Origin: CAVYWD01 sp963772225 | GTDB lineage: Bacteria; Myxococcota; Myxococcia; Myxococcales; UBA5297 | Assembly: GCA_963772225.1 (NCBI GenBank) | Contig: CAVYWD010000004.1 | Span: 62,001 to 126,000, forward strand | Length of the DNA: 64,000 nucleotides | Reading direction: 5' to 3' | Part shown: positions 53,327 to 61,505 of the stretch, piece by piece | Numbering within the stretch: the stretch's first letter is position 1 | How the letters are laid out: each line of letters opens with the position of its first letter | Notes under the pieces: model-generated | Told to the model about the DNA's origin: nothing | What the model saw: the letters and a program-made list of their open reading frames with translations, nothing else | Database searches by the model: none | Position numbers and translations under genes: made by a program

Positions 53327-53732
53327 CCCGGACTCGGGAGAGTATCTAAGCCAGGACCCGATTGGGCTTGACGGCGGTCTATCCGTTGTTTCGTACGTGG
53401 ATGATCCCTTGGTCCACACCGACTTCCTGGGTTTGAGCGCGACTTGCGGCTCCCCGGCGCTCTCGGAGAAGAAGAAATTGATGTCGCAATGGGGCAAGGG
53501 CACGTTCCAGACTCGATCGGCCTCGGTCCGTTGGCATCTGAACAAGCATGGAGGCGAGGTCGGGGCAGATAACGCCTGGACGTATCTTCGAAAAGCGAGT
53601 GGTTTCGATCAGAACCTGCGAGGGGCGATCCCCAAGAAGCTCGAAAATGGCGCAACGCGGTTTTCGAAGGCCGGGAAGTACATAATAAAGGATGCTAATG
53701 GAAGGATTTTGTCATTCGGGCTAGCGAGGTGA
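53211..53732 (+). CDS. Rhs core end and C-terminal toxin 1 (BECR-RNase-like), frameshifted from the body
   Basis: In this frame the Rhs core ends canonically: CPFRWPGQYEDRETGLYYNR, then YYDPDSGEYLSQDPIGLDGG and the self-cleavage type motif TDFLGLS near 53440. The remaining ~95 residues are the variable toxin. The motifs RWHLNKHGGEVGADNAWTYL and KAGKYIIKDANGRILSFG resemble BECR-fold ribonuclease toxins (H-x-x-KHG helix followed by a final beta-hairpin), so RNA cleavage is the likely activity. This is fold-level inference. It has no start of its own and depends on repair of the frameshift at 53206-53209. The stop overlaps a GTG just before the immunity candidate. Confidence 0.65.
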   Translation, partial: AYGQVRKLSGQKEACPFRWPGQYEDRETGLYYNRFRYYDPDSGEYLSQDPIGLDGGLSVVSYVDDPLVHTDFLGLSATCGSPALSEKKKLMSQWGKGTFQTRSASVRWHLNKHGGEVGADNAWTYLRKASGFDQNLRGAIPKKLENGATRFSKAGKYIIKDANGRILSFGLAR

Positions 53733-53737
53733 GAGTC

Positions 53738-54148
53738 ATGGGAAAAAGGGAAGATCTGTGCAGTGCTGCCGATGAGATTGAGCGCGATTATCGTGGGCTC
53801 AATGCTCCGTTCCCATACGCTGACTGTCGGAAGCTGCTTAGTCGCTTTCCGGAGCTGCCGAGAGAGCTAATCTCTGACCTCGATTACCACTTCTCGACGA
53901 TTGCCGGCTATGCAAGCCGAGGACGGCGCCTTCTTCGACTCAATGGGGCTGACCTCGAACAAGCGAGGAACGCAATAGCCAGAAGCTTCTTTGAGAAACA
54001 CCAGGAGTATCGTATTCTTGAGGCAGAGATCGCAGTCGAGACGACCCCCGACCTCTTTCGGGAGCTGGAGTCGACCGAGAAGATTCGGATGAAAATTCTG
54101 GAGCTGCTGCGAGCGGCCCCGGCACCGGGGACATGTAATGAAGCTTGA
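53738..54148 (+). CDS. Candidate immunity protein for Rhs toxin 1
   Basis: The 136-residue, mainly helical, acidic cytoplasmic protein (DLCSAADEIERDYRGLNAPF; RELESTEKIRMKILELLRAA) begins five bases after the toxin stop. GTG 53729, overlapping the stop, is an alternative start. No known family is recognised. Position directly behind an Rhs toxin tip, small size and lower GC than the Rhs core are what is expected of a cognate immunity gene. Confidence 0.62.
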   Translation: MGKREDLCSAADEIERDYRGLNAPFPYADCRKLLSRFPELPRELISDLDYHFSTIAGYASRGRRLLRLNGADLEQARNAIARSFFEKHQEYRILEAEIAVETTPDLFRELESTEKIRMKILELLRAAPAPGTCNEA

Positions 54149-54682
54149 GACACCGCTCGCTCCCGGGATTCAAGCTGGGCCTACGCCTTCGGTCAACAGG
54201 GGGTGTTTGGGAGGATAAGGTGAGTTGCGTTGAATTGTCTCAAGAGAAGCGAGACTTCGCATCGCCCTTTAGACGGCTGGTTGCAACGGGATACTATGAT
54301 GGGCCGACAGAGGGGTTTCTGGAGTGCGACTGTGCTAGAGGCGTGTTTCGGTTTGAGCTGCTGGACTGGGACAAGGATTCAGGACCTCAGGGTATTTCAG
54401 ATATCAGAGCTGCAGGGAGTTGACTTCGCTGCTCTTGTGGAGGCGTTGTCGAGGAAATGTGTTCCGCGGTGGCCGACTTGGGTGTTGATGGGGAACGAGG
54501 TCTCCGCTCTCGCGCAAGTCCTGGCGGAGGTGCCTCAGTGCTCGCAAGTACTGGGTGTCGCGGTGACACAAGAGCTTCTGGGGACAATCTTGTTGTGGCG
54601 TCCTGGGGTGGCATTGGATGTGCGTGGAAATTGTGACGGTTCCCTGCTGCGGGATTTGGGTGTCGCAGCCAAGTCTGAATAG
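54145..54682 (+). pseudogene. Second immunity-like gene, frameshifted
   Basis: Two frames read as one protein: the first contains CVELSQEKRDFASPFRRLVA, YYDGPTEGFLEC and FRFELLDWDKD; the second continues with TRIQDLRVFQISELQG, VEALSRKCVPRWPTWVLMG and a hydrophobic end. The frame changes at about 54380-54390. The 5' end overlaps the previous gene's stop. The combined ~175 residues could be an additional immunity protein left from an earlier toxin. It is broken as written. No family is recognised. Confidence 0.5.
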
Positions 54683-54858
54683 AGGGTGTCTCTTGAGCGT
54701 GGTCATACTAATCTCAGTCAGGACCCAATTCTTTTGGCGGGTGCGGGCGCGCGCTATGCTTAGTGCGCGAGCCGATGTCTTGGACACTGTTGTCAGACGC
54801 CGGCGTGGTGAGCGACGAACGAGGCGCTCCTTGACAATGGAATAGCAGCACGCCTCGT

Positions 54859-56958
54859 CGAGCGCACGAGCTACCCTAAAATGGCGAGCGAGGCGAACAT
54901 CCTCGGATTGCAATCGAGGCACGAATACGACCAGCGGGGGAACGAGGATCGCCCGAACCGAATACGACGGCGCGGTGACGCGCTTTGCGTATCAGGGCGA
55001 CCGACTGGTGGAGGTGACCGACGCTGTCGGCGGGAAGTGGTGCATTGAGTACGATCGCCGAGGGCAAATTGCCAAGCGCACGAATCCGCTCGGCCAGTCC
55101 ACGCGGTACTTCTACGACGAGCGCTTCCTGATCGGCGTGGCGGACACAGCGAACAACGGAACGACGCTGAAGTACGACGCGGCCGGCAATCTCGCGGAGG
55201 CGATCGCTCCGGACGGGACGAAGAATGAAAGGGAGTACGACGGGCTGGGACGGCCGGTTTGCGAGATAGACGCGAAGGGCAATGTTCGCCTGAAGAAGTA
55301 TGACGCGCTTGGGAGGGTAGTGCAGATTTCGGAGCCGGACGGGAACGTGCGGCAGCTGGAATACGACCGGGAAGGCAACGTGGTGCGGGCAAAGGACCGG
55401 CACCGGGACGTGCGGTTCCGCTACCAAGGAATGAACAAGCTCGCGTCCCGAGAGGAGGCTGGGGCGACGGTCAAGTTCCACTACGACACGGAGGAGCGAC
55501 TCGTCGGGATTCAGAACGAGCACGGCTTCGTCTATCGCTTCGAGCTTGGGCCGACGGGAGACGTGGACGTCGAGACGGGTTTCGACGGCCTGCGGAGGGA
55601 GTTCAAGCGGGACGCGCTGGGACAGGTCGTGGAGATGCTGCGGCCCGACGGCCGAGTGACGAAGTATGTGTACGACGCGGCCGGGCGAGTGCTGGTGGCC
55701 GCGCAGCCCGACGCGAGCAGCCATTGGTTCAAGTATCGGCTCGACGGCGAGCTGGTGGAGGCGATGAACGGCGTCGTCACCGTGAAGCTCGAGCGGGACG
55801 CGCTTGGCCGGGTGGTCAGGGAGCAGCAGGGCGAGCACTGGGTTGAGATGGAGTACGGGCCGACGGGCCCGCGGGTGAGAATGAGGTCGTCGCTCGGTGC
55901 CGAGCAGGAGATCGAGCGCAACGAGATGGGCGACGTGGTTGGCATCCGGGCGGGGCGATTCGCGGCGAGCTTCCAGCGCGATGAGCTGGGTTTGGAAATG
56001 CACCGGGAGGTGAGCCTGACGGCGGGTGAGGCGCTCGCGGGTGGCGAGACGATCGAGGTGAGCTGGAAGCGGGACCGGGTCGGCCGGCCCATCGAGCAGA
56101 GGCGGCGCACCCAGGCGGCCGGGGAGACGACGCGGCGGTATCGGTGGGACGTGGACGACCGGCTGAGGGAGATTCGGCAGAGCGGGGCGAATGGGTTCTG
56201 GACGTCGGAGTACGCGCACGATGCCGTGGGGAATTTGCGCGCGGCAAAGCACTCGCACTCCGGGGGCAGCGAGGTCGAGCTGCGCATGCCGGATGCGGTC
56301 GGCAATCTGTTTCGCACGGAGGCGCGGACGGACCGGGAGTACGGGCCGGCGGGGCAGCTGCTGTCGGCCGAGGGGCCGAAGGGCGTCACGCGGTATGAGT
56401 ATGACGCGGAGGGGAACCTCGCCCGGAAGATGGAGTCGGATGGGGGCGAATGGGAGTATCAGTGGGATGCGGCGGGAATGCTCCTCAAGGTGGTGCGGCC
56501 CGATGGCGGGGTCGTGGAGTTCGGGTATGACGCGCTTGGGCGGCGGGTGTGGAAGAAGTTTCAGGGGAAGGTGACGCGGTGGATTTGGGATGGGAATGTT
56601 CCGCTGCATGAGTGGGTGGAGGAGACGGGGAAGGCGGGCGAGAAGACGCGGGCGGCGGAGGCGGCGAAGGGTGAGGCGGGAACACGGCAGGAGCCGATTA
56701 CCTGGCTGTTTGAGCCGGAGAGTTTCGCGCCGATGGGGAAGGTAGTTGGCGACTCGGCGTATGGCATTGCCACGGATCACCTCGGGACGCCGATCGGGAT
56801 GTACGAGGCGAAGGGGCGGATGTCTGGACGGCGGAGCTGGGGGCCTATGGGCAGGTGCGAAACCTAAGTGGGCAGAAGGAGGCGTGCCCGTTTCGGTGGC
56901 CGGGGCAGTATGAGGACCGGGAGACGGGGCTCTATTACAATCGGTTTAGGTATTATGA
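54859..56958 (+). repeat. Rhs core segment present twice (copy 2)
   Basis: Near-identical to 51226-53326. Differences within 54975-56799 are substitutions only (for example the NEWEYDG codons become NEREYDG). The left edge fades over ~110 bases; the right edge is sharp just after the YYD codons. Confidence 0.93.
54975..56867 (+). pseudogene. Orphan partial Rhs core without PAAR domain
   Basis: The 630-codon frame repeats the second half of the Rhs shell (YD repeats from FAYQGDRLVEVTDAVGGKW to ATDHLGTPIGMY). It has no PAAR domain, no Rhs start and no convincing ribosome site, so it cannot make a loaded effector by itself. Relative to copy 1 one C is missing after 56805, which moves the frame just after the DHLGTP motif and cuts off the toxin tip. 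It is best read as a donor cassette: recombination with the full gene upstream would replace toxin 1 by toxin 2. Confidence 0.8.
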
Positions 56959-57424
56959 TCAAAAGCCGGGGGCTTATGTCAGCAAAGATCCGCTCCCGTT
57001 TCTGGTCCGATCTGGATTTGATGGAGCCGCTTCGATAGCAGTGTTCATAGGGTATGTCCTCGAAGAAGATGAGTACCCGGTAGGGCCTGGTTGGGTTGTG
57101 CGTGGCATGGGGCAGTATATTTATCCGTCCGAACCCATGACGTTGTCGGATGTGTTTGGCCTAATGTCCCGCCTGGGCGGAAGCGGGTTGCCTCGGCGGC
57201 ATTTCGCCTTGCATAGCTCTCGGAAGGCGGCGCTGGAGGCGGCAGGGCATGATGCAGAACTGCATTCACCGCACTCGGCTCGAACCTCCCGCGGACAGCG
57301 CGCCCACTTCCACCCGGCTGGTAGCCACGAGCCGGGCGCTATCAATGTGCACCATGCATTTGGAAAGGCAAAGAGGAATCTGCGACCGGGCGAGGCTGCC
57401 AGGAAGAAGGGTCATTGCAAATGA
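56855..57424 (+). CDS. Rhs core end and C-terminal toxin 2, orphan cassette
   Basis: The 189-residue frame starts at GTG 56855 and carries the core end CPFRWPGQYEDRETGLYYNR, then diverges from copy 1. The following segment keeps a shortened junction (GQYIYPSEPMTLSDVFGL) in place of the usual DPIGL region. The toxin proper is the last ~85 residues: RRHFALHSSRKAALEAAG, RGQRAHFHPAGSHEPGAI and NVHHAFGKAKRN. The closely spaced His residues (HFHP, VHH) suggest a metal-dependent or His-catalysed nuclease, as in several Rhs C-termini that end in HFHP...H, but the family cannot be named with certainty. Its stop overlaps the immunity candidate's ATG (ATGA). Confidence 0.6.
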   Translation: MRNLSGQKEACPFRWPGQYEDRETGLYYNRFRYYDQKPGAYVSKDPLPFLVRSGFDGAASIAVFIGYVLEEDEYPVGPGWVVRGMGQYIYPSEPMTLSDVFGLMSRLGGSGLPRRHFALHSSRKAALEAAGHDAELHSPHSARTSRGQRAHFHPAGSHEPGAINVHHAFGKAKRNLRPGEAARKKGHCK

Positions 57425-57888
57425 GAAAGGATGCAGAGCGAACCGTCAAGAATATGACTCGCATGGGGATGGCCTTTGTCGCGCTGGATGACAGCCAGGC
57501 CGCGCCGTTATGGAAGGAATTGGCCGAGAACTACGTCGAACCGGGGAAGCGCGACAGATTCTGGGCTCTCGTCAGCCGAGCTCCAAGACGGCGCGAGCTG
57601 CTAGACTATTCCAAGTTCCTGTGTTCAAGCTTTGCTTCGGACGCGAGAGCGAGCTTGCCGTTGATGGTGAATGAGTGGCTCACGTCTAATGGGGCACATC
57701 CAGCCTGCCACAGATTTGACCAGAGAGCGACGGTTCCTGTCTGCATGATTCAAATGCGCTCAGTGGAGCCGTCGATGGTTGCGTCGTGGCCAGGTCTCTT
57801 TGTGGAGTTTGAGGCCGGGCGAGCTTTGGCGGTTGGTCTTGATGGTGAACGGACGTTCTGTGACCTTCGAGTTAAAGCGGGCTGTTGA
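57421..57888 (+). CDS. Candidate immunity protein for Rhs toxin 2
   Basis: The 155-residue cytoplasmic protein overlaps the toxin 2 stop by four bases. It reads KDAERTVKNMTRMGMAFVAL, WKELAENYVEPGKRDRFWAL and a C-terminal beta-rich part (VCMIQMRSVEPSMVASWPGL; LAVGLDGERTFCDLRV). No named family is recognised. Translational coupling to an Rhs toxin tip is the main evidence for an immunity role. GC content is lower than in the Rhs core. Confidence 0.6.
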   Translation: MRKDAERTVKNMTRMGMAFVALDDSQAAPLWKELAENYVEPGKRDRFWALVSRAPRRRELLDYSKFLCSSFASDARASLPLMVNEWLTSNGAHPACHRFDQRATVPVCMIQMRSVEPSMVASWPGLFVEFEAGRALAVGLDGERTFCDLRVKAGC

Positions 57889-58429
57889 CGGCTGCGAAAG
57901 CAGAGGATCGCATTGCGCGCTATGTTCGCGCAACAGAAGCGACTCCAGATGACCGCGAATTTAGGTCAGGAAAAATTTCGAACTATCGCGTGGCTTTTTG
58001 GACGCAGTGTATGCGAGACTCATATCGAAACCCTCGGAGTTCGCGTACCTTTGTGCAGCCCTTGATTCTGACGAGCTGGCTGAATGTGTTCTTGAAGATT
58101 ATGTGCGCAGCCGACTGGCAAAGGCGCAGGTGCTCTGCGGCCTTGCTCGACTGCCGAGGCTCTTTGCTGCACTTCCGAAGACGGGAGGTTGGCAGGAGGT
58201 TGTAGTGCACGGTTATGGGGCTCGGCTGTTGAATGCGTATCCGCAAAGACGCTTCGCGCTCGAGGAGCTAGTGCCGCTCGGCGTCGACGCTGACCGGCCT
58301 GCGGCTCGCGCGCTTCTTGGCAGCGCGCTCGAGTCAAAGCAGCTTGCCTCGGAGTCAAAGATTCGCTTGCTCCTATTGCTTCCAAATGACTCGACCCTCA
58401 AGTGGCTGGTGGAAAACGACAGGGAGTGA
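57885..58429 (+). pseudogene. Immunity-like or accessory gene with a frameshift in a T run
   Basis: It starts at TTG 57885, overlapping the previous stop (TTGA). The first frame gives AAKAEDRIARYVRATEATPD and SNYRVAF, and the frame at 57998 continues LDAVYARLISKPSEFAYLCA to LLLLLPNDSTLKWLVENDRE. With one more T in the TTTTT run at 57995-57999 the two join into ~181 residues. The protein is helical and has no known family. It is the second gene behind toxin 2, as 54145-54682 is behind toxin 1. It is broken as written, by mutation or sequencing error. Confidence 0.55.
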
Positions 58430-58456
58430 GGCTTTCGCCGAAGAGGAGCTTCGAAG

Positions 58457-58777
58457 GTGGAGCAAACCGGGCGCGGTCCGGCCCATCATGCGGTTCGCGC
58501 ATGGGACGACATTCCGAGGCTCTGCGAATTTCTCATCCACCAGTTGCCGAAAGACGCCGGTGTGATGAGCTACTGCCGGGAGCTCGTCCGCTCGGTCCAG
58601 AATGACAAGAGGCAGGGGCGCGAGGCAGCGCTTTCGGCGCTCAAAGAGGAAGAGCAGGAGAGCTCCAATCTCGGACCCGACGACTGGCGCCGGGCCCTCC
58701 TCGAGACGAAGGCTGACCGGAAGGCGGTGCTCCGCCTGTGCCGCCTGTGGGCACAAAGCGCGGGCATCCGCCAGTAG
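58457..58777 (+). CDS. Hypothetical helical protein at the island edge
   Basis: The 106-residue protein starts at GTG 58457 after an AGAGGAGCTTCGAAG stretch. The sequence (IPRLCEFLIHQLPKDAGVMS; ELVRSVQNDKRQGREAALSA; ADRKAVLRLCRLWAQS) is helical and balanced in composition. No family is recognised. It may be an accessory or immunity gene of the Rhs cassette or an unrelated gene; it is the last gene before the housekeeping region resumes. Confidence 0.5.
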   Translation: MEQTGRGPAHHAVRAWDDIPRLCEFLIHQLPKDAGVMSYCRELVRSVQNDKRQGREAALSALKEEEQESSNLGPDDWRRALLETKADRKAVLRLCRLWAQSAGIRQ

Positions 58778-58813
58778 CGAAAGCGCCCCCGCCTTGTTAG
58801 CCTGAACATCCGT

Positions 58814-60130
58814 ATGGGCCAACGAACCGGCAGCGCCAATCTTCCTCTCCACGGCGGCCACGTCCCCGAGTGGCTCGCGGGCCGCATGGCGCGCCTTGGC
58901 CGCGTCATCGCCGAGGCCATTGTTCTCCACTACGGCCGCGCGGAATTCCTGCGCCGTCTCTCTCACCCGTTCTGGTTCCAGTCCTTCGGCGCGGTGATGG
59001 GCATGGATTGGCACTCGTCGGGCATCACCACCACCGTGCTGGGCGCGCTGAAGCGCGGGCTCGCGCCGGTCGAATGGGAATTGGGGCTGCACGTCTGCGG
59101 CGGGCGCGGCCGCCACTCGCGCAATACGCCCGACGAGCTCGCGCGCATCGGCGAGCGCGTAGGCTTTGACGGCGCCGCCCTCGCGCGCGCGAGCCGCCTG
59201 GTCGCCAAGGTCGACAGCGCCGCCGTCCAGGACGGCTTCCAGCTCTACCTGCACGGCTTCATCGTCGCCGACGACGGCCGCTGGGCCGTGGTGCAGCAGG
59301 GCATGCGCCCCGAGCGTCTCCAGGCGCGGCGCTACCACTGGCTCTCCGAGGATCTGAACAGCTTCGTGGACGAGCCGCACGCCGCCATCGAGGGACGCTC
59401 CCAGGGCCTCATCGTCAACCTGACCGACCGCCGGGCCGAGCGCTCGCGCGCCGCGCAGGTCGAGCTCGCCGCGGGCGGCCCCGACCGCGTGGTGGCCGCG
59501 CTGAGGAAGCTCGCCCCCGCGCCTCGGCCCGAGCCGCAGCTCTTGCCCCACTTGCAAATGCCCGCGCACCACCAGGTGACCGAGGCCGACGTGGTGACTC
59601 GCCGGTTGCGCGGCGCGCTCGCCGCTGCCGCCGAGCGCGGGCCCAAGGACTTCGAAGAGCTCTTGCTCACGCCCGGCGTCGGCGCGCGGACGGTCTTCAC
59701 CCTCGCCAGCGCGGCGGAGGTCATCCACGGGGCGCCTTGCCGCTTCAGCGACCCGGCGCGCTTCTCGTTGGCGCTCGGCGGCAAGGACGGGCACCCGTAC
59801 CCGGTGCCGCTCGAGGTCTACGACGAGACGCTGCGCGTGCTGCGGCACGCCGTGGACCAGGCGAAGCTCGGCAACGACGAGAGGCTTTCGGCGCTGAAGC
59901 GCCTCGACGCCCAGGCGCGAAGCCTCGAGGGCGCGCCGGGGACCAGCTTCGACGAGCACGTCGCAAAGGAGCGCGCCGCGTCCCGCAGCTTCGGCGGGCG
60001 GACGGTCTTCGGCCCGGCGCCGCTCGAGGGGCAGGCTCGCGCGCCCGCGGGACACAGCCGGAAGAAGGCCGCCCGGCGCGTCGGCGGCGCCCAGCTCGAC
60101 CTGCCGGGAATGCCCAAGAGCAGCGCTTGA
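58814..60130 (+). CDS. DUF763 family protein
   Basis: The 438-residue cytoplasmic protein matches DUF763: RTGSANLPLHGGHVPEWLAG at the N-terminus, FLRRLSHPFWFQSFGAVMGM then DWHSSGITTTVLGALKRGL, and a LLTPGVGARTVFTLASAAEV helix-hairpin-helix-like motif near 285-305. The end is Lys/Arg-rich. DUF763 proteins occur in archaea and bacteria and have been suggested to be nucleic-acid enzymes, without proof. Start ATG 58814 is at the conserved beginning. The gene is monocistronic. Confidence 0.9.
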   Translation: MGQRTGSANLPLHGGHVPEWLAGRMARLGRVIAEAIVLHYGRAEFLRRLSHPFWFQSFGAVMGMDWHSSGITTTVLGALKRGLAPVEWELGLHVCGGRGRHSRNTPDELARIGERVGFDGAALARASRLVAKVDSAAVQDGFQLYLHGFIVADDGRWAVVQQGMRPERLQARRYHWLSEDLNSFVDEPHAAIEGRSQGLIVNLTDRRAERSRAAQVELAAGGPDRVVAALRKLAPAPRPEPQLLPHLQMPAHHQVTEADVVTRRLRGALAAAAERGPKDFEELLLTPGVGARTVFTLASAAEVIHGAPCRFSDPARFSLALGGKDGHPYPVPLEVYDETLRVLRHAVDQAKLGNDERLSALKRLDAQARSLEGAPGTSFDEHVAKERAASRSFGGRTVFGPAPLEGQARAPAGHSRKKAARRVGGAQLDLPGMPKSSA

Positions 60131-60209
60131 GGCGCTGCACGGGCCACTCCCCCGCGGTACAATTGAATCGGACGGGCTCGAGGTTCAGGTTGAGAGAAGG
60201 GCAAGGCTC

Positions 60210-60476
60210 ATGAAGAACATGTCCTCGGACGCGCTGAGCTCCCTCCCCATGGAGATCAAGCTCCTCGTTCGAGACGGGGTGTACGCGCTCTACACCGTGA
60301 GGGACCCCTCGGTCTCTTTCGTGCTGGTCACCAATCAGAACCGGCGGTATTTCCTGTCGCGCGCGGGCGATCTTTTGGAGGAATCGGGGTCGGGCGCGGC
60401 GGGCCTGCGCTTCGAAGACGCGGTGTCGTTTCCCGACCTCTCGGACGACCAGGTCGTCAAGCTGAACTACGGCTAA
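60210..60476 (+). CDS. Small conserved-looking protein upstream of a caspase-like gene
   Basis: The 88-residue protein reads MSSDALSSLPMEIKLLVRDG, LVTNQNRRYFLSRAGDLLEE and FPDLSDDQVVKLNYG, with alternating strand-like segments and no signal peptide. It starts at ATG 60210 with AGAAGGGCAAGG ahead and ends 11 bases before the caspase-like gene, so the two are an operon. No family is recognised. It could regulate or be a substrate of the peptidase. Confidence 0.6.
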   Translation: MKNMSSDALSSLPMEIKLLVRDGVYALYTVRDPSVSFVLVTNQNRRYFLSRAGDLLEESGSGAAGLRFEDAVSFPDLSDDQVVKLNYG

Positions 60477-60487
60477 AGCACTTGCCC

Positions 60488-61357
60488 ATGGACAGAAGGG
60501 TCATCGCGCCGCACAACACGTGCTGGGCGTTCGTGGCGAGCTCGGTCGAGCCCCGGCATTTGAGCGACATCGTGTTTGCGGTCGACGTGCTGCGAAAGCG
60601 CGGCGTGCCCCAAAGCCACATCCTCATCTTTCTCGACCACCCGGCGCCGGAGCCGCATCTGCACCCCTACGGGCTGACCGCGCTCCACAAATTGGCCGAG
60701 CTGCCGTCGCGCCTGGGCGCGGCGCAGGGCTTCGAGAACCTGGTGGTGGTTGTCACCGGCCACGGGAGCAGCGAAGGCGTCGGCCACGCGCGCGCGACGC
60801 CCATCAGCCCGGAGGCGGTCCTCTCCGCCGCGCGCGCCACGCCCGGCATCCGGGTGGCGGTGCTGGTCATCGGCCAATGCTTCGCCGGCATCTTCAACCT
60901 CACCGACGCCCGCAGGGCGCCGGAGATGGTGCTCCTGGGCGCGACGAACCTGAACCCCAGCCTCAGCGCCATGGTGTCGCTCACCTCGCCCATTTTGCAG
61001 GCGGACGGAACGCCCGGGTTGAAGACCTGGCAGGCCAACATCTTCCTGCTCCATTTCTTCAACTGGTTGCGCTCGCCGATGGACCTCGACGGCGACGGGC
61101 GCGTGACGGTGGTCGACGCGTACAAGTTCGCCGGCTGCGCGTCGAACGACCACGTGCGGCAGTCGAAGTGCGGGCTGTTTCTCAAGGCGCGTCTGCAGGC
61201 CACCGCCCTGGAGCGCGCCCAGGCCAAGGGCGACGTGCCGCCGCACCTGCTCGAGGCCATGAACCTCACCCTCCAGCTGACGCTCGAGATGCTCTACCTG
61301 CACCAGGAGCCGTGGATGCTCCACGCGGACCTGGGGCGAAGCCTCCTGTTCGCCTGA
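60488..61357 (+). CDS. Caspase-fold (clan CD) cysteine peptidase candidate
   Basis: The 289-residue cytoplasmic protein has the two halves of a clan CD catalytic site: a His in VVVVTGHGSSEGVGH after a hydrophobic strand, and a Cys in VAVLVIGQCFAGIFN after a second strand. The spacing (~50 residues) and the H-G and Q-C-F-A-G patterns fit caspase/metacaspase/legumain-like peptidases. A calcium-loop-like segment DLDGDGRVTVVDAYKF follows near residues 200-215, so calcium control is possible. Start ATG 60488 is taken; TTG 60482 is an alternative. It follows a small unknown protein by 11 bases. Bacterial caspase-like peptidases often act in stress or defence, but nothing here proves it. Confidence 0.68.
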   Translation: MDRRVIAPHNTCWAFVASSVEPRHLSDIVFAVDVLRKRGVPQSHILIFLDHPAPEPHLHPYGLTALHKLAELPSRLGAAQGFENLVVVVTGHGSSEGVGHARATPISPEAVLSAARATPGIRVAVLVIGQCFAGIFNLTDARRAPEMVLLGATNLNPSLSAMVSLTSPILQADGTPGLKTWQANIFLLHFFNWLRSPMDLDGDGRVTVVDAYKFAGCASNDHVRQSKCGLFLKARLQATALERAQAKGDVPPHLLEAMNLTLQLTLEMLYLHQEPWMLHADLGRSLLFA

Positions 61358-61505
61358 CCCGGATTCGTTGCGAAAGCTGCACTCGGCCTTCAGAGGAGCG
61401 TCGCGCCGAAGGGCGCGCGCTTGACCTCCGAGACCGCGCTCGGGATGATCATTCCACCTTAGCGCGGGCGAGAGCCGCTCGCTTCATGAAGGACGAAGGC
61501 TCGCG

